Below, piece by piece: positions 55,301 through 64,000 of a DNA stretch of 64,000 bases. Position numbers and translations under genes: made by a program. Below the pieces are notes generated by a model that saw only the letters and a program-made list of their open reading frames with translations, was not told the DNA's origin and did no database searches. The DNA is from Colocasia esculenta (lineage: Eukaryota > Streptophyta > Magnoliopsida > Alismatales > Araceae): NCBI GenBank assembly GCA_014218235.1, contig CM024755.1:97568948-97632947 (forward strand), in the 5' to 3' direction. The first letter of the stretch is position 1; each line of letters starts with the position of its first letter.

Positions 55301-56432
55301 GGATGAGAGAACTCGTCCTCGCCAGGAATGCGGAACACAATCTTCTTCCTACGACAATCCACTAACGCATAGTGCTCCTCTAGCCAATCCAGACCAAGAA
55401 TACAATCATAGTCCTTCATCTTTAGCAAGAAGAAACACCCATCTAGGAATCTATCCTCAATGCACACAGGTAACGACGGAATGCACTTCCTAGTCGATAC
55501 CGTGCCCGCAGGGGTGTGCACAGACAAAGGGACCTCTAACTCCTCAGACTCTATGCCTGACTCTAGGGCTAACTGCCTAGCGAACCGCTCGGAAATGAAC
55601 GAGTGAGTAGCACCCGTATCAAACAAAACCCGAGCGTGCACACCGAAAAGTAAAACTGTACCTTCGGTGACATGCTCCGCCTGCTCGGCGTCCTCACGAG
55701 CTAAAGCAAACACTCGAGCTGGGGCTCGAGGCCTTCCTGGTCGTCCTGTAGCTGGCGCGGCTGCCGCTACTGCTGGTACTGGCGCTCCTCGCTGAGCTTC
55801 CTGCTGAAGCCTCGGACAATCCTTGATCTTGTGGTCGCTGCTCCCACACTTTAGGCATCTACCCGCTATTAACCAACACTCCGAACCTCCATGGGTCTTC
55901 CCACAATGGGGACACTCCTTCTTCGCACCGGGGGAACGTACAGAGGGTACCTGATAGTTGCTGACTGCCACTTGTTTCTGCGGTGTCTGGTACACCGTCT
56001 TCCTCTTGTCTTGCCGCTGGAAAGTCGCTGCCGGCCTCTTCTGCGATGCCTTCTTCTCTTCTAGATACTGCTCCATCTCTCCCTCCTGTCTGCAGGCTGC
56101 GCTGAGGGCCTCGTCTAGCGTGCGGTGGTCAACGCCACGAGCCTCGTCCTCAGGGATGGTTTGAGACCCATCACGAATTTCTTGGTCTTCCTGCGCTCAT
56201 CTTCTACTATGTGCGGTGCATATTTAGAGAGTTCAGAAAACCTTGCCTCGTATTCCAGGACGGTCATCGATCCTTGCGTCAGGGAAAGGAATTCTTGCTC
56301 CATCTTGTCCTGGATGTGCTCTGGGACGAACTTGGCTCGGAAGAGCCTCACGAACGCGTCCCACGCCACGACTACTGCTTCGTCCTCAAAGCGCGTACGC
56401 AGTAGGGAGGACCACCATACATCAGCTCTCTC
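55301..56432 (-). pseudogene. Chromo-2 gag C-terminal part and aspartic protease
   Basis: This follows the second intron. It starts with ERADVWWSSLLRTRF and FVPEHIQDKMEQEFLSL, a chromovirus gag core in 56115-56432. A frame change near 56110 leads to 55285-56076 with two zinc fingers in a row, CPHCGKTHGGSEC and CLKCGSSDHKIKDC, and then the protease (VLFDTGATHSFISERFA, and CILGLDWLEEHYALVDC). The zinc knuckles bind RNA; the protease cuts the polyprotein. The short frame overlap near 56080-56115 shows one small indel. Confidence 0.9.
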
Positions 56433-56510
56433 CTGCAACACACCTTCATAAGCACCAACTAACAAATTCTAACTTTAGCAACCAACATTCAAGCATAAAC
56501 TAAAGCATAC
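56433..56510 (-). other. Intron-like 78-bp interruption in Chromo-2 gag
   Basis: On the minus strand the gag reads ..ATYMLQ, then gtatgctttag...ggtgtgttgcag, then ERADVWW. Ends are GT and AG with good consensus (CAG|GTATGC, TTGCAG|G). The interior is T-rich with stops, and removal rejoins a motif that is continuous in other gags. Confidence 0.8.
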
Positions 56511-56702
56511 CTGTAGCATGTAGGTGGCTAAGGTCACCCTGTCCTCGTCAGGACACCTGATAGCTCGGAAGATTTTCTCGATCTCCCTCATCCAGCTTTC
56601 TGCCAAAAGCGGATCACTCTCCCCCTTAAAAGAGGGTGGGGTCATCCTCTTGAATCGCTCCATGATGGAAGGTCCACCATGGTCCTGAGCTGGGGCCTGA
56701 GC
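56511..56702 (-). CDS. gag: Chromo-2 gag middle exon
   Basis: Between two intron-like stretches. It encodes the QAPAQDHGGPSIMERFKRM start and then TPPSFKGESDPLLAESWMRE and IFRAIRCPDEDRVTLATYML, the conserved N-terminal gag core of Tekay-like elements. The frame is clean. Confidence 0.85.
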
Positions 56703-56790
56703 CTGCTACATTAAACAACAAGCAATATGCAATAAACACAATATCATACAATTCAAATAGCAGACTACTTAGGTTGTTTCATTATTCTAC
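56703..56790 (-). other. Intron-like 88-bp interruption in Chromo-2 gag
   Basis: Minus strand: CCAG|gtagaataatg at 56790 and ttaatgtagcag|GCTCAG at 56703. Strongly A/T-rich, contains stops in all frames. GT-AG ends with canonical consensus. Confidence 0.75.
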
Positions 56791-57001
56791 CTGGGCCTCC
56801 AACTGGGCCTGAAGTGCTGCCTGGTGTGTGCCTGGGTCTGCATGGCTTGCACCAGACCTGCATGAACACTCCATAATCCACTGGTGGTGGTGGGGGAAGC
56901 ACAGGACCCTGTGGGGCCGGGGCCTGCTGCTCCGCCCGCTCCTCACGCCTCTGCTCGTCGTTGCGAGCTGGCGCACCTCCACGTCGTCCACGGGAAGCCA
57001 T
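56791..57001 (-). pseudogene. gag: Chromo-2 gag first exon
   Basis: The ATG at 57001 lies about 165 bp past the primer site and starts MASRGRRGGAPARNDEQRRE, followed by a Pro-rich tract (QGPVLPPPPPVDYG). Two one-base changes (near 56867 and 56830) shift the frame before the QAALQAQLEAQ end that joins the next exon. The start is chosen because it is the first ATG after the primer site and matches the usual basic, disordered start. Confidence 0.75.
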
Positions 57002-57166
57002 GGCTGTAATAAAATTTCAGCCACCATTAGAGCTAGGTTACTAAGTTTTCTAACCGTTTTCTTATCTATTTTTCACTTCTTATTAGTGTTTTCTACACAT
57101 GTGGACATACTTAGCATGCAATGGGGATGATGACTTAGTTATATTCATGTGTAATCTCAACCGGTC

Positions 57167-57178
57167 GCTCTGATACCA
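57167..57178 (-). promoter_or_regulatory. Chromo-2 primer binding site (initiator-Met tRNA)
   Basis: Reads TGGTATCAGAGC on the minus strand, a few bases after the 5' LTR end (57184). Confidence 0.95.
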
Positions 57179-57183
57179 ATCTC

Positions 57184-60100
57184 TGTGACGGCCCTCATTA
57201 TACCGGTACGGTCATACCGACCCACGTCGATATAGCGAGAGTCCTCACAGTGGGACATTTACCCAACGATACAAACAGCTGAGATACACGCGAATATCAA
57301 TAACAGAGTAGCGGAAGTAAAAGAGAACTATCTCCAATCATTCATCATCCACATTAAACATACATGCAGTTTACAATTTGCAAAAAGGAACTAAAATTCA
57401 CATGATTTAATTTGCTGAAATAGAAATACAAAATGTCCACATATTACATTCTTTTCATGATAAGCCTAATACAATGTTCAAGTACATACGACGAAATACA
57501 CAATCACAAAGAAGCTCCAAGTAACTAGTCTCCGCGCTCGGAGTCCGTCTCCACCGTCTCCTCCAACGGTGTCGTGTCACCAACTACACCTGTACGCCGA
57601 AGCAAGGAGTGAGTCCAGGGACTCAGCAAGTAACACTACGCATGATATACACGTACAAGTCCTAGTGGTTTCTACATGCACATACAATTAGCAACACATA
57701 GCATGCTAGTCCATTTAAGTTTTCAACCTATCATGACGGTTCTACAATTTTATACATAACGCATGCTTTCAGATTTCAAAAATATAACATTCACCTACCA
57801 CATGGTCTCTAATCCATTCACTTATGAACTTTAACCTTATCAAGAACCAACATGAGAGTTATCAACATGGACAACTTACATACATAACGGAGGACATAAT
57901 TAGCATGGATTCTACATGTTCTTAAGTACATACATAACTTTTTCACATGCTTTAGGTTGCTGATTTCACATGGTCCAAAGGCTATAATTCAACACATGAG
58001 AGCTACAACGTTGCTTAAAACATAATCTATGAACAATCCATCATGCCATCTTGCACACATATTCATTTGTTGTCCCTATCATGGGTTCTAAACACTTTGC
58101 ACACATAAACACAAGAAGGATAACATGCATTTTCTGAATTCACATAGTTTCAGATTTAGCCTCACATGGTTTCAATAACACATTGCACATCTAGATTTTT
58201 CATATTTCCTTTTTCACAATTTCCTCTTTTCACATGGTTACACTTTACACATACACATTCACATGTCACTTACACATTTACACATGGTCACATACACTTT
58301 ACACATTACACTTTACACATATTTTAGTGCCGTGACACATAGTCCAAACCACCAAAGAAGGACACATTCACATCACATAACACATAGGCACCATCTAGGC
58401 AATGCAATGGTGACTCTTGGACTGCGCAGACCGGGAGAACAAGTCTCCACCCTAACCAGTGGTACTTGTCCACCTCCAGGATTTCCCCCTAATGCCCTTA
58501 GGGTCACTTAACACAATGAACTTTCTCAGGGGGACTTTTCCCTGATACAGCTCCACTGCCTTCTCGGAAGCAGTATCACATTGGCACAGTTTACACTTTT
58601 ACACATTTAACGTTTTACACATGGTTTTACACTTGGCACTCTTCATTTCATTCACACTTTCTTACTCACATGAACACCTCTGTTTTTTTAACATGGTACT
58701 ACAGAGTTTTCAAGATTCAACATGTAGTAAACACACCAATCATGCTGGTTTAAACAAAATAAAATCACATTACTATCATATGTACGAATTATTCACAATT
58801 CACATGAAAACACATAACTTTTTATTTACTTTTCCAAATAACCTGAAATTTTAACCACATGCTTTTTCAGGTTCAAAATCATACCCTCAATTTTTCAGAT
58901 TTTTCTGAGCTAAATAGGATTTACAGAAAATCAAACACCTAATTAGCATATTATTCACAACTTATACTAACATGGGTCTAACACATTTGAAATTTACCCA
59001 CTTACTGTTTTTACACAGAAAACACAAATGCATGATTTCATAATACAACATCATCCTAATTCATACATCTATAAATCCGTTACCACAACCATTTCTTTCA
59101 TGCTTTCATTTTATCGAATCGAACTTTCTAGCAATTCCACAAGTATGCATGAATTACAAAAATTCAGAACATACATACATGTCTCACAATATTTCATGAA
59201 TAGACTGAAAACAAGACATTTAACTAATCCTAATCATGGAACATTAATTTGCAAGAATTATCTACAAGTTATGCCCACAAGTTTAAAGACACCAATCTTC
59301 CACATTCACCAACACACCACATTCATTCACAACCACAATGCACAAAATACATAGCTTATAGGAATACCATATATCCTCATCACGGAAATCATAACGAAAT
59401 TAACGTATAAGAGGGACAGAACAGCTCACTGTTCTGTCCTGAAGAACTAGACGGCGGTCTCTGGCCGCTGACTCAGAGTCAGCGGCAGGGTCGATGGACG
59501 CCAAGATCATCACAGGCGTCCAGGGACCTTGCCGTTTACTCAGGTCTGTGCAGAAACACAGACCCGAGCTCTGAAAATTGGGTGAAATGGAGGGTCTAGG
59601 ACTCGAGGGAAATTCCATAAAAATTATAAAAACCTCCTAGACTCATACGGGGATACCATAGATAGGTCACTTGCCTCTCAAAAATTCTTCTAAGGGATTT
59701 AGAGGCTTGGTGAAGACCTCCTTGGGCAGTCCCAAGAAGTTGCAGAAACACCTCCAAGATCGCCTTCCTCCGGGCTTCTGGTTGATCTCCACGCCGAGGG
59801 GATGATGGGGAAGCCTTCCCCTTTGCTTCAGCTCCCTCCTTGATGCAGAAGATCTCCAAAACCAGCCTCAAAGGGTCGGATTTTAGGGGTTCAAACTGGG
59901 GTTTTTCTCACAGAGCTCTAGGGTTTTTCTTTCTCACCTCTCTCCTCTTGCAAGGGTGAAGGGGAAGAATGGGGTGAGCCAATTCGGGTTCAGACCTAAA
60001 GAGGGTCTTTCCTCCACTCACTAGGGTGATGGGACACCCTCAGAGCCGTTGGGGGACATCCCCCAATGGTTGTCATACCTTGTTTCAGAAGATAGCAGCT

Positions 60101-60461
60101 CTGCTGCGCATGCAGGCCAGAGAAGTTGACGTCCATATCGCTGGACACCGGAATTAGGGTTGGCGTCCAGGGCTGGACGCTAACACCACCTCAGCGGCCT
60201 GGGGATTGACGCCAATAGGGCCTTCGGCCAGAACCCTAATTTATGCAGAAAACCATGCATACCAAGCTTCTATACATGCAATATGTATATGGTATTATAT
60301 TCACACTATCATCATGCAATACATACATTATTTACGTTTAATATAAACACATGTACACGTATTTATACTATTTTAATATCCACGTAAAATATGTACATAC
60401 ATACTCAACACAATATACACACATAAATACGAAAAATACGATGGAAATTCGAGGCCCTACA
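57184..60461 (-). repeat. Chromo-2 5' LTR (right copy)
   Basis: Aligns with 48979-52260 with few differences. Palindrome gcgtccag-gg-ctggacgc at 60163-60180. Confidence 0.96.
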
Positions 60462-60466
60462 CTGAC

Positions 60467-60846
60467 TCTTCTGCTTCTTCGGTCTTCTTCTTCTTGCTGG
60501 GCCTCCAGAGCTAGATATGCGGATGCCGATGTCGTGCAGTCTGCCCCTACCAAAATGGTGTTGTACCCTGGCTATATGGGTCCTCTGACAAAATGATCAT
60601 ATAATGACCAGGTGAGAGGCTCTTGTTCTGACTTTAAAGTAGATGAATAGGGTGTCCACGGCTTGAGTTCTTCTTCATATCCTAGGCCACGCCTTGTGAT
60701 CTGCTTAGAATTGGTGATGACCTATGTCCTTCCTTGGAGGTGAGCTCCAAGACCCTTTCCCGGCTGATAGCCAATTTTGAACATAATGTTCCAGCCCTTT
60801 GTGTCTGGTGGTGTGCCCTTTTTGACAGTCGCTACTGATGGGGACA
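60467..60846 (-). pseudogene. Tat-2 G-patch and start of linker
   Basis: On the minus strand: KGWNIMFKIGYQPGKGLGAH, then LQGRT, a TAG, and RRGLGYEEEL (about 60675-60800). This is the same G-patch-like domain as at 15015-15152, at the same place behind the protease. The first half is free of stops here. A linker with GPI*PGYNTI-like residues continues to the Chromo-2 insertion at 60466. Confidence 0.75.
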
Positions 60847-61552
60847 CTATTGGCAGCCAGAGGAGAAGGTGTAAGCCCACGAGTAATTCACATCAAGTAC
60901 AGAAATAATGGGCTTGTTAGAGGGCCAAACCACCGGCATGATTTTCTCAATGGCTTCCACAGTATGGGTAGTTGCTGCACTCTTGACCTTAACTATGCAT
61001 CCTTGAAACGAAAATTTCAGACATTGGTGTGTTGTGGAGGGGACTGCCCCTAATGCTTCAATCCAAGGCCGACCCAGAATAGAAAGTTGGGTCAATGTCA
61101 AGGACATAGAAATCGACGGTCATCACGAGCGGACCTAGTTCTGCTTGTAAGGAGACAACACTGTGACAGGCTCGCCAGGAATTATCATAAGCCGCTATGG
61201 TAGTGGGAGTTGGCTGCAAGCGGTGCTCAGAGAAATTACATGTCTGCAAAGTGCTTAAAGGGCACACATTTATGGACGCCCCCGTATCAACCAAGGCGGC
61301 ATCAACGGCCACCTTGTTTATGGTCAATGTTACATATAGAGGCATCCTTCTAGCCTCCGGGGGAGCTAGCTCACTATCTGCAAAGGTAATTTTCGGCCCC
61401 TTGTTAACAATAGATAGGACCGAGGGAAGATTGTCAGGGTTCATATATTCATTCACCATAACCCTTAGCAAAAAAGCCCTTAAGGCATCTTGGTGGGTCT
61501 GCGACCTCTTGATCAATTCGAGGATAGATATCTTTGCTGGAGTCTGGTCCAA
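60847..61552 (-). pseudogene. Tat-2 aspartic protease, frameshifted
   Basis: The frame 61058-61552 starts with MDQTPAKISILELIKRSQTH, nearly the same block as in Tat-1, and has the active site LVDTGASINVCPL (about 61262-61300). A frame change near 61080 leads to SILGRPWIEALGAVPSTTHQ in 60847-61107. Together they cover the whole protease. Catalytic Asp, Thr and Gly are present. Confidence 0.88.
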
Positions 61553-62130
61553 ATGCTTCAGAATGTCATACTGGGTCCCTGGGACCGGATCTATTTCCTC
61601 GACATCTTGTTGCTACTGTTGGTTGTTGTTGTTGGAATTTTGGGTCGACTGACCCGGCATAGACACGGATGCATTGGGATACATCCGGTGGAACATCCAC
61701 CCACTCCGTAGGGCGAGGTTGTGGTGAAGTGGAGGTGGGGTGGTGTCAATGATGGATGGATTGGCTATTATGGGTGTTGGCGTAGGTGAGAATGGGATGT
61801 TAAGGGGTGATGGACTAACGAGTGATATGATGGGGGTGTTGTAGAATGGCGAGGTGATGGTGGCAATGGTGGGTGTGGTGTGAGAAAGAGCCAAAAGTTG
61901 GCCTACTTCATGCTCATCATCGTAGGCCCACGTGGCTTCTGGTGGTGGGTGGTGGATGGTGGATGACGGGGTTGACTTGAGCGGGTGGAGGAGGTGGTGG
62001 AGCAGGTTAGGGGTTCGGAGCGAGCTCGTGCTGCGGCATAGGATTGCGAATTATGCCGAGGTCATTTGTTGGTTGTTGTGGTTGTTGCTGTTGCTGGTAC
62101 TGCTACTGGAATGGCTGTTGGAACTGCTGT
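61553..62130 (-). pseudogene. gag: Tat-2 gag tail, Gln/Pro/Thr-rich
   Basis: Matches in place and composition the gag tail of Tat-1. It contains a WMFHRMYPN block (61613-61894) like SERMFNRMFP of Tat-1. Low-complexity CAG/CAA codons flank it. Interrupted at 62130 by the TRIM. Confidence 0.65.
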
Positions 62131-62771
62131 TGTGACGACCCAACTAACAAACTGGCTCACCAACCATACTAGTTGGTAGACTTCCCAAGAAGGTCACCCA
62201 TCATGGGACTACTCCCAACTGAGCACGCTTAATTTCAGAGTTCTTTTCCTACTCGAGCTCTGAAAATGACTAGTCCGAGTTATTGGTAGTTTGCTGATTT
62301 AGTCCATTTAACATATTCTTATATGGGGTGTTACAATCTACCCCTCTTATATAAGCGAGGTCCTCGTCACTGCTCGCATATAGCACACAATCAAACCCTA
62401 GGCAAGCAGGATTCTAGAGGTGGCCCCCACAGACTCAAGAGGTAGCTCCCACTATGTAGCACTTTGCGCCATTATGGCCTCAAGAGGTGGCTCCCATAGC
62501 ATAGCACTTTGCCCTATGTGGCACTTAGTTCCTGCACTTCTGGCTGGGCAAGGCTCTGATATCATTTGTGATGACCCAACCAACAAACTGGCTCAACAAC
62601 CATACTAGTTGGTAGACTTCTCAGGAAGGTCACCCATCCTTAGACTACTCCCAACTGAGCACGCTTAACTTCAGAGTTCTTTTCCTACTCGAGCTCTAAA
62701 AATGACTAGTCTGAGTTGTTGTTAGTTTGCTGATTTAGTCCATTTAACATATTCTTATATGGGGTGTTACA
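62131..62771 (-). mobile_element. TRIM: 641-bp miniature LTR retrotransposon
   Basis: Two 205-bp direct terminal repeats (62131-62335 and 62567-62771), each tgtgacgaccca... to ...ggggtgttaca. The 231-bp interior has no ORF. On the minus strand it has a primer-site-like tgatatcagagc (about 62552-62563, one mismatch to the initiator-Met site) and a purine tract aagaggggtagat (62336-62348). No clean target duplication is visible; the flanks are CAG/CTG-rich. The element cannot move without enzymes from another element. Confidence 0.9.
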
Positions 62772-64000
62772 ACTACTGCTGTTGCTGGAACTGTTGCTAT
62801 TGTTGTGGTTGTTGTCGCCTCTGCTACTGCTGTTACTGCCTCTGTCCCTATTGGTCCCTCAGGGTCTGGATTAGCCTCTTCATTTCTGCCTAATCGATTT
62901 GCTGTTGCTCGTGGAGGTCATATATGATGTCCCTGAACTTGAAGCAGTCCGACACATTGTGCCCCGGATGACTGTGGTATACACAATATTTTGTTTGATC
63001 CGCTGCCATGTTCCAGTTTGCCTTCTCAGGAGGGAGTCTAAGAGCATTGAGAGACATAAGGGATGTGAAAATGTCGGCTAGACTTTCGGGAAGGGGAGGG
63101 TATTGAGCTCTTTTGAGTCCATTAGGCTTCCTAGGAGCATAGCCGTTTTGAGGTGGAGGGACCTGATTATATTAGCGTTGGTCTTGTTGGGGATTCTGGG
63201 CTTGAGGAGGTGGTTGTCTATTGTTCCATGGCTGCTGAGGTTGTTGATTGAAAGGTGACCTACCTATCGGGCCGTGGGGATTGTTGACTGCACCTACTTG
63301 CTTGTTGGTTTGGACCCCCTCAGTGACAGGACCCTGAGGTTTCTTGGGATAACGAGACTTCGGGGTTTCAAATATAGAATGAATGGGCGAGTCCTTAAGT
63401 TGGGTCTGGATGAAACGGGCTCGACTGTAAAGTTGGTGCATGGTGGTGATGTCATTCATGGCTAAGATGGCTCGATAGGTTGAGGTGGCATTAATGGCGA
63501 TTAGCAGCTTAACCTTTTCCTCCTCAAGCATTGGGCAGCAGACCTTTGCAGCTAGGGCACGCCACCTGTCAGCATAGACCGTGAATTCTTCGTCGGCCTT
63601 CATTTTTTCAGCTACTAAATCCACAAAAGAATACTCGGGTCCAACCCGATCTTAGAATTGTTGTAGAAACCTTTCTTAAACAATATGAAAATCCTCGGCT
63701 TCCTCCGGAGGTAGAGAGTAGAACCACTCGAGAACCGATCCATCCAATGACTTACGGAACAAGTACGCCATGAGGTGGCGGTCGTACTTGTGCAGAGCTG
63801 ATTAGTACACAAAATCTTTGAGATGTACATAGGGGCCCCTACTCCAGAATATCACCGGTAGACAGGGAGCTCCGACTGGGGTGGAACCCGGAGGTGTTGG
63901 AAAGAAGGAAGGGGAATATCGGCGACCTTCCGGGGGTCCAATTGTCTTCGGAGGTCATAAAGTTTCCTCTTCATAGATGTCCACTCCGCGAGGATGTCGG
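62772..64000 (-). pseudogene. gag: Tat-2 gag, continuing beyond the window
   Basis: Minus strand. From 63172 to 63624 the frame reads DLVAEKMKADEEFTVYADRW, FIQTQLKDSPIHSIFETPK and a Gln-rich end, closely like Tat-1 gag. Upstream (about 63624-63800) LEWFYSLPPEEAEDFHIV-like residues are present, with TAA stops near 63640 and 63680 and a frame change near 63740. The Gln-rich stretch 62772-62920 follows. The N-terminus lies to the right of the window. Not functional. Confidence 0.85.

Larger units (their letters stand above)
48979..60461 (-). mobile_element. Chromo-2: Ty3/gypsy chromovirus (Tekay-like) with intron-like gag
   Basis: The element is 11,483 bp, with LTRs of 3,282 and 3,278 bp and a perfect target duplication ctgac (48974-48978, 60462-60466). 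Primer site and polypurine tract are textbook. Minus-strand order is gag, protease, RT, RNase H, integrase with chromodomain-like tail. The LTRs are nearly identical by eye. The coding part has a handful of frameshifts and a stop but is far better kept than in Chromo-1. Confidence 0.96.

Noticed and set aside
61697..61720. Target duplication for the TRIM based on actgc near both ends
   Set aside because: The copies of actgc near 62122-62127 and 62775-62780 are not adjacent to the element ends, and the flanks are CAG/CTG repeats where such matches arise by chance.

Overview
The window looks like nuclear DNA from a flowering plant. It is essentially one block of LTR retrotransposons nested inside each other. 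I see no host single-copy gene, rRNA, tRNA or CRISPR array. The plant call rests on plant-specific element families: Tat/Ogre-type Ty3/gypsy with a second RNase H, chromodomain-bearing Ty3/gypsy, Sirevirus-type Ty1/copia with an env-like ORF, a TRIM, and primer sites matching plant initiator-Met tRNA. The species cannot be read from the sequence.

Layout, using working names. 1-2693 is a (+) chromovirus-type LTR cut by the window edge (LTR-A). Tat-1 (+) runs from 2694 to about 47.7 kb. It has a gag fragment (2694-3878, resuming at 13443), protease and G-patch (14277-15152), a repeat-rich linker, RT plus a decayed RNase H (16320-18560), a second archaeal-type RNase H (18681-19154), integrase (19161-20528), an A-rich minisatellite (21003-21425), antisense ORFs including an unbroken plant-mobile-domain-like ORF (29880-31052), and what is probably its 3' LTR (about 31.5-33.8 and 46.8-47.7 kb).

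Three elements sit inside Tat-1. Chromo-1 (-, 3879-13442) has TSD aagta and itself carries a 245-bp MITE at 8632-8876. TRGAG-1 (+, 22716-28674) has TSD ctcct and is a gag-only, Sirevirus-like, non-autonomous element. Sire-1 (-, 33781-46773) has TSD attac and an env-like ORF.

Tat-2 (-) occupies about 47.8-48.98 kb and 60.47 kb to the window end. It contains Chromo-2 (-, 48979-60461, TSD ctgac), whose gag has two intron-like interruptions, and a TRIM (-, 62131-62771). Tat-2 loses its pol exactly where Tat-1 ends, so Tat-1 may itself have inserted into Tat-2; the missing half would then lie left of the window.

Nearly all coding regions are broken by stops or frameshifts. The exceptions are the antisense PMD-like ORF of Tat-1 and most of the TRGAG-1 gag. 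By eye the LTR pairs of TRGAG-1, Sire-1 and Chromo-2 are nearly identical (recent insertions), while those of Chromo-1 differ more (older). The most interesting signals are the antisense PMD ORF, the G-patch between protease and RT in both Tat elements, the introns in Chromo-2 gag, and CpG-containing perfect palindromes in the LTRs of several families, one of which is shared by two unrelated families.
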